Below are positions 7,944-10,101 of a DNA stretch of 10,101 nt, piece by piece. The DNA is from Thermodesulfovibrionales bacterium. GTDB taxonomy: Bacteria; Nitrospirota; Thermodesulfovibrionia; Thermodesulfovibrionales; SM23-35. The notes under the pieces were generated by a model that had not been told where the DNA came from, did no database searches, and saw only the letters and a program-made list of their open reading frames with translations. Position numbers and translations under genes: made by a program. The stretch lies in NCBI GenBank assembly GCA_020053565.1, contig JAGVMY010000139.1:1-10101 (forward strand). Reading direction: 5' to 3'. Positions within the stretch are counted from its first letter, which is position 1. Each line of letters begins with the position of its first letter.

Positions 7944-7964
7944 GTTGACTTTTTGTCTGTCAAC
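7944..7964. repeat. GTTGAC/GTCAAC inverted repeat after purC
   Basis: A perfect 6-bp inverted repeat, GTTGAC (7944-7949) and GTCAAC (7959-7964), is separated by nine bases (TTTTTGTCT). It begins 28 bases after the purC stop. It lacks a GC-rich stem and a following T-run, so it is a poor intrinsic terminator. The 21-bp span, with half-sites about 1.5 turns apart, would suit a dimeric DNA-binding protein. No assigned binder. Confidence 0.4.
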
Positions 7965-7978
7965 GCAAAATGAAAATG

Positions 7979-8070
7979 TCACTTATGCCCATACTTAGGT
8001 CACTCAAAAGGTGACATGTTCACTTTGCGGATGTATACATGATGTATATATAAGATATTATCACTTTGCA
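7979..8070 (+). promoter_or_regulatory. Helically phased TCACTT repeats upstream of the two-component module
   Basis: Three direct copies sit at an exact 41-bp period: TCACTTATGC (7979-7988), TCACTTTGCG (8020-8029) and TCACTTTGCA (8061-8070). A shorter copy, TCACT at 8000-8004, lies 21 and 20 bases from its neighbours. It also forms GTCAC-N7-GTGAC with 8011-8015. Spacings of about 20.5 and 41 bp are two and four helical turns, so all copies face the same side of the DNA. The array ends 22 bases before the -35 box of the following promoter, a position typical of activator sites. The intervening sequences are not repeated. The likely binder, by context only, is the HTH-REC protein encoded just downstream. 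Confidence 0.45.
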
Positions 8071-8092
8071 GCTATATATATCATAAAAAATA

Positions 8093-8121
8093 TTGACAAG
8101 TGTTATTAAGTAAGGTAAAGT
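8093..8121 (+). promoter_or_regulatory. Sigma70-type promoter of the HTH-REC / kinase pair
   Basis: A perfect -35 TTGACA (8093-8098) is followed after exactly 17 bases by TAAAGT (8116-8121), a 4/6 match to the -10 consensus. The sequence just upstream is strongly A/T (8071-8092), like an UP element. Predicted start is near 8128, giving a leader of about 27 bases that contains the GAGGT ribosome site (8146-8150). A weaker second pair, TTGCGG (8024-8029) and TATATA (8047-8052), also with 17-base spacing, lies upstream. Confidence 0.6.
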
Positions 8122-8154
8122 TATTATAAGTCTTATAGAGTCATAGAGGTAGAA

Positions 8155-8700
8155 ATGAGACATTTATTAACTACTCGGGAAGTAGCTAAATATCTTAGAT
8201 TAAGACAGGAGACAGTGTTACGCAAAACCAAAAGGGGTGAACTACCGGCGATTAAAATTGGCAAACAGTTCAGATTTGATAAAGACGAAATTGATAAATG
8301 GCTGCTACACCACGCTGTGGGAAGTACAGCAAATATTCTGGTTATTGATGACGAGCCGGTAATAGGACAGCTTTTCAAAGATACTTTACAGGAAAACAGC
8401 TACCAGGTAACGACTACCACGAGCAGCAGCGAGGGGTTGGAGCTTTTTAACAAAAAGCAGTTCGATTTAATTTTCCTCGATTTAAAGATGCCTGAGCTTG
8501 ATGGCGCAGAACTCTTCCGCCACATAAGGGAGACAAATAAACAAGTTCCTGTTGTCATTATTACGGGCTATCCTGATAGCGAGTTGATGGAGAAGGCTAT
8601 GGAACACGGTTCTATCCTGGTGATGAAGAAGCCTTTTAGCAGTGATGCGATACTCAATGCAGTCCATAGCTTCGCCAAGACTGTCACTGCTAAGGGATGA
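8155..8700 (+). CDS. Excisionase-like HTH plus receiver domain response regulator
   Basis: 181 residues in two domains. Residues ~3-51 (LLTTREVAKYLRLRQETVLRKTKRGELPAIKIGKQFRFDKDEIDKWL) form a MerR/excisionase-type helix-turn-helix with the wing-like KIGKQFRF, a DNA-binding fold. Residues ~59-175 form a CheY-like receiver: acidic pair Asp65/Asp66 in LVIDDEP, phospho-acceptor Asp109 in FLDLKMPELDG, Thr137 in IITGYP, and Lys159 in KKPF. All phosphorylation residues are present. The order is the reverse of typical response regulators, which place the receiver first. The ATG at 8155 has GAGGT five bases upstream by GAGG. The gene is followed by a sensor kinase in the same direction, its likely phosphodonor. 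Ser/Thr-rich TTTTSSSEG (86-94) lies in the receiver. The target genes are not shown; autoregulation through the upstream repeats is an inference. Confidence 0.9.
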   Translation: MRHLLTTREVAKYLRLRQETVLRKTKRGELPAIKIGKQFRFDKDEIDKWLLHHAVGSTANILVIDDEPVIGQLFKDTLQENSYQVTTTTSSSEGLELFNKKQFDLIFLDLKMPELDGAELFRHIRETNKQVPVVIITGYPDSELMEKAMEHGSILVMKKPFSSDAILNAVHSFAKTVTAKG

Positions 8701-8789
8701 AAAAAGCCTGAGGGGATTTCCCTTTAATTAAAAAAGAGTGTTAGGGGGAAGGATATATCTTATATACTTCAAGGGATAAATTTCTATTA

Positions 8790-10101
8790 TTGTTTTTTAT
8801 AATAGTACTCTGTACTATCCTGGCTTTTTATGCTAATTTTATTCTGCATGTAACAGTCGTCTATACCCACCTTTTCTATATCCCTATTCTTTTATCAGGA
8901 ATGTGGTATTACAGGAAGGCCATTTACGTTGCATTCTATTTCGGTGTGGTCCATGTTCTTGTAACATATTTCTCTCCTGTTACTCTCTCCATAAATGAAC
9001 CTTTAAGAGCCGTTGTTTTTATAGTAGTTGCGTATGTTATTGGGTTCGTTAGTGAGAAGCGGGCTAAAGGAGAGGAGGAGATCAGAAGGCTTAATGAAGA
9101 ACTGAAGCTGAAAGTTGAACAACGAACAAAAGAATTAACGAAAGAGCGTGACTATACTCGCCACCTGATAGAAAGCTCCTTGGATTTCCAGATGACCATC
9201 GATGAAGGCGGCATAATCATGGATGTAAACAGAGCATTTGAAGAGATTACCGTTAAAAGCCGTAAAGATCTGGTTGGCACATCTATTTACGAATATCTAC
9301 CGAGGGAGGAAATTGAGAAAGCCATTGCCAGAGTATTTAAGGAGAAAAAGGTCAGGAATATTGAAATAATAGCGAAGATACCCGGAAAAGGAGATTTAGT
9401 CTGCAACCTTTCCGTCACCCTGTTTACCACACCAGAAGGCGAATTAGGGGTTTACGTAAGCGGCAGGGATATGACTGAGATAAGAAGACAGCATGAGACT
9501 CTCCTGATAAGAGAGAGACAACTCGCACATTCTGCAAGGCTCGCTTCACTTGGCGAGTTGTCTACTGCAATGGCCCATGAGATAAACCAGCCGCTGTCAG
9601 TAATCTCTATGGCTGCAGAAGGAATACAGCGGGACCTTAAGAAAAACCGGCTTGATACGGGTTACCTTCCTCAGGACATAGAAACCATACTGAGCCACGT
9701 CAAACGGATAGACAGAACCATTACCCATATGCGGACATATGCAAGACAGCCCGGTGAATGGAGGACGGTGGAACCTGAGCAGATATTGAATAATGCCTTT
9801 ATTATTGTTGGTGAACAGTTAAGAACGCATAACATCTCAGTCTCACGCCACATAGAGAAGAATCTGCCGCCAATCGAGACAGATCCAAATCAACTCGAAC
9901 AGATATTCATAAACATCCTGACAAATGCACGTCAGGTTCTTGATGAGAAAGAGAAAGCAACAGAGCAAACAGGTAAGCATTTCCAGAAACAACTTGTATG
10001 CAGAATCTTTCGAGAAAGTGAATATGTGGTATTTGAATTTGCAGACAATGGTTATGGAGTGCCGGATAGGATTAAATCAAGGATATTTGAGCCTTTTTTT
10101 A
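8790..10101 (+). CDS. Membrane PAS sensor histidine kinase, 3' end outside window
   Basis: The open frame runs from 8745 (after TAG 8742-8744) to the window end. Its first conventional start is the TTG at 8790, used here provisionally; it has no good ribosome site and falls inside the first hydrophobic stretch. About four transmembrane helices are visible (~8781-8846, 8856-8912, 8919-8972, 9003-9053), with almost no extracytoplasmic domain. A coiled-coil linker follows (~9060-9150, EEEIRRLNEELKLKVEQ), then a PAS domain (~9155-9480, from HLIESSLDFQMTIDEGG to GRDMTE). The HisKA helix has AMAHEINQPLSVIS with the phospho-His codon at 9576-9578. The ATPase domain has the N-box ILTNARQVL (Asn codon 9924) and the G1 box ADNGYGVPD (10041 on). 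The frame is cut at IFEPFF, the F-box. It probably phosphorylates the HTH-REC protein 89 bases upstream; the signal is unknown. Confidence 0.88.
   Translation, partial: MFFIIVLCTILAFYANFILHVTVVYTHLFYIPILLSGMWYYRKAIYVAFYFGVVHVLVTYFSPVTLSINEPLRAVVFIVVAYVIGFVSEKRAKGEEEIRRLNEELKLKVEQRTKELTKERDYTRHLIESSLDFQMTIDEGGIIMDVNRAFEEITVKSRKDLVGTSIYEYLPREEIEKAIARVFKEKKVRNIEIIAKIPGKGDLVCNLSVTLFTTPEGELGVYVSGRDMTEIRRQHETLLIRERQLAHSARLASLGELSTAMAHEINQPLSVISMAAEGIQRDLKKNRLDTGYLPQDIETILSHVKRIDRTITHMRTYARQPGEWRTVEPEQILNNAFIIVGEQLRTHNISVSRHIEKNLPPIETDPNQLEQIFINILTNARQVLDEKEKATEQTGKHFQKQLVCRIFRESEYVVFEFADNGYGVPDRIKSRIFEPFF

Noticed and set aside
8031..8040. ATGTATACAT perfect palindrome as an operator
   Set aside because: It lies in simple TA-rich sequence (TATATA runs nearby) where such palindromes arise easily; there is no second copy at a meaningful spacing.
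7979..8070. 41-bp periodic repeats as a CRISPR or tandem array
   Set aside because: Only about 10 bases of each unit repeat; the shared part is too short for a CRISPR repeat and the units differ otherwise.
8710..8725. Small hairpin (AGGGG-ATTT-CCCTT type) after the HTH-REC stop as a terminator
   Set aside because: The stem has only 3 GC pairs plus weak pairs and is followed by AATTAAAAAA rather than a T-run, so it should not stop transcription before the kinase gene.

Overview
The window is a stretch of bacterial chromosome, moderately AT-rich, with every supportable gene on the + strand. Most of it is core housekeeping sequence. The last ~2 kb is a sensory and regulatory module. Gene content and protein style (PPDK, rpsO-pnp-M16 peptidase order, FmdB zinc ribbon, purC) would fit an anaerobic Nitrospirota or Deltaproteobacteria-like lineage. 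That assignment is an impression from protein character, not a demonstrated placement.

Layout: (1) 2-265 is the C-terminal end of a nitroreductase-family flavoprotein. (2) 336-3005 is a complete pyruvate phosphate dikinase (ppdK) with its phospho-His and catalytic Cys motifs intact. (3) 3129-7915 looks like one transcription unit: rpsO (S15), pnp (PNPase) starting at the base after the rpsO stop, an M16 zinc peptidase with the HxxEH motif, a 55-codon FmdB-type zinc-ribbon protein, and purC (SAICAR synthetase). (4) 7916-8154 is an AT-rich regulatory region. It holds a GTTGAC/GTCAAC dyad, three TCACTT repeats at an exact 41-bp period with a fourth TCACT half-way between two of them, and a good sigma70-type promoter. 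(5) 8155-8700 encodes an unusual regulator with an N-terminal excisionase/MerR-like helix-turn-helix and a C-terminal response-regulator receiver domain. (6) From about 8790 to the window end runs a membrane PAS histidine kinase, cut off by the window. Its N-terminus lacks a convincing start codon and may be frameshifted.

How the genes may work together: PPDK links pyruvate and PEP. rpsO-pnp is the classical ribosome/RNA-decay pair, and the M16 peptidase is a frequent pnp neighbour in other bacteria. purC adds a purine-biosynthesis step. The HTH-REC protein and the kinase are probably a cognate two-component pair. The phased repeats upstream of the pair's promoter are the natural candidate for its own binding sites, which would imply autoregulation (inference). 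The most interesting material is this last region: the reversed domain order of the regulator, the helically phased upstream repeats and the uncertain kinase start. I see no CRISPR array, tRNA, rRNA or transposase.
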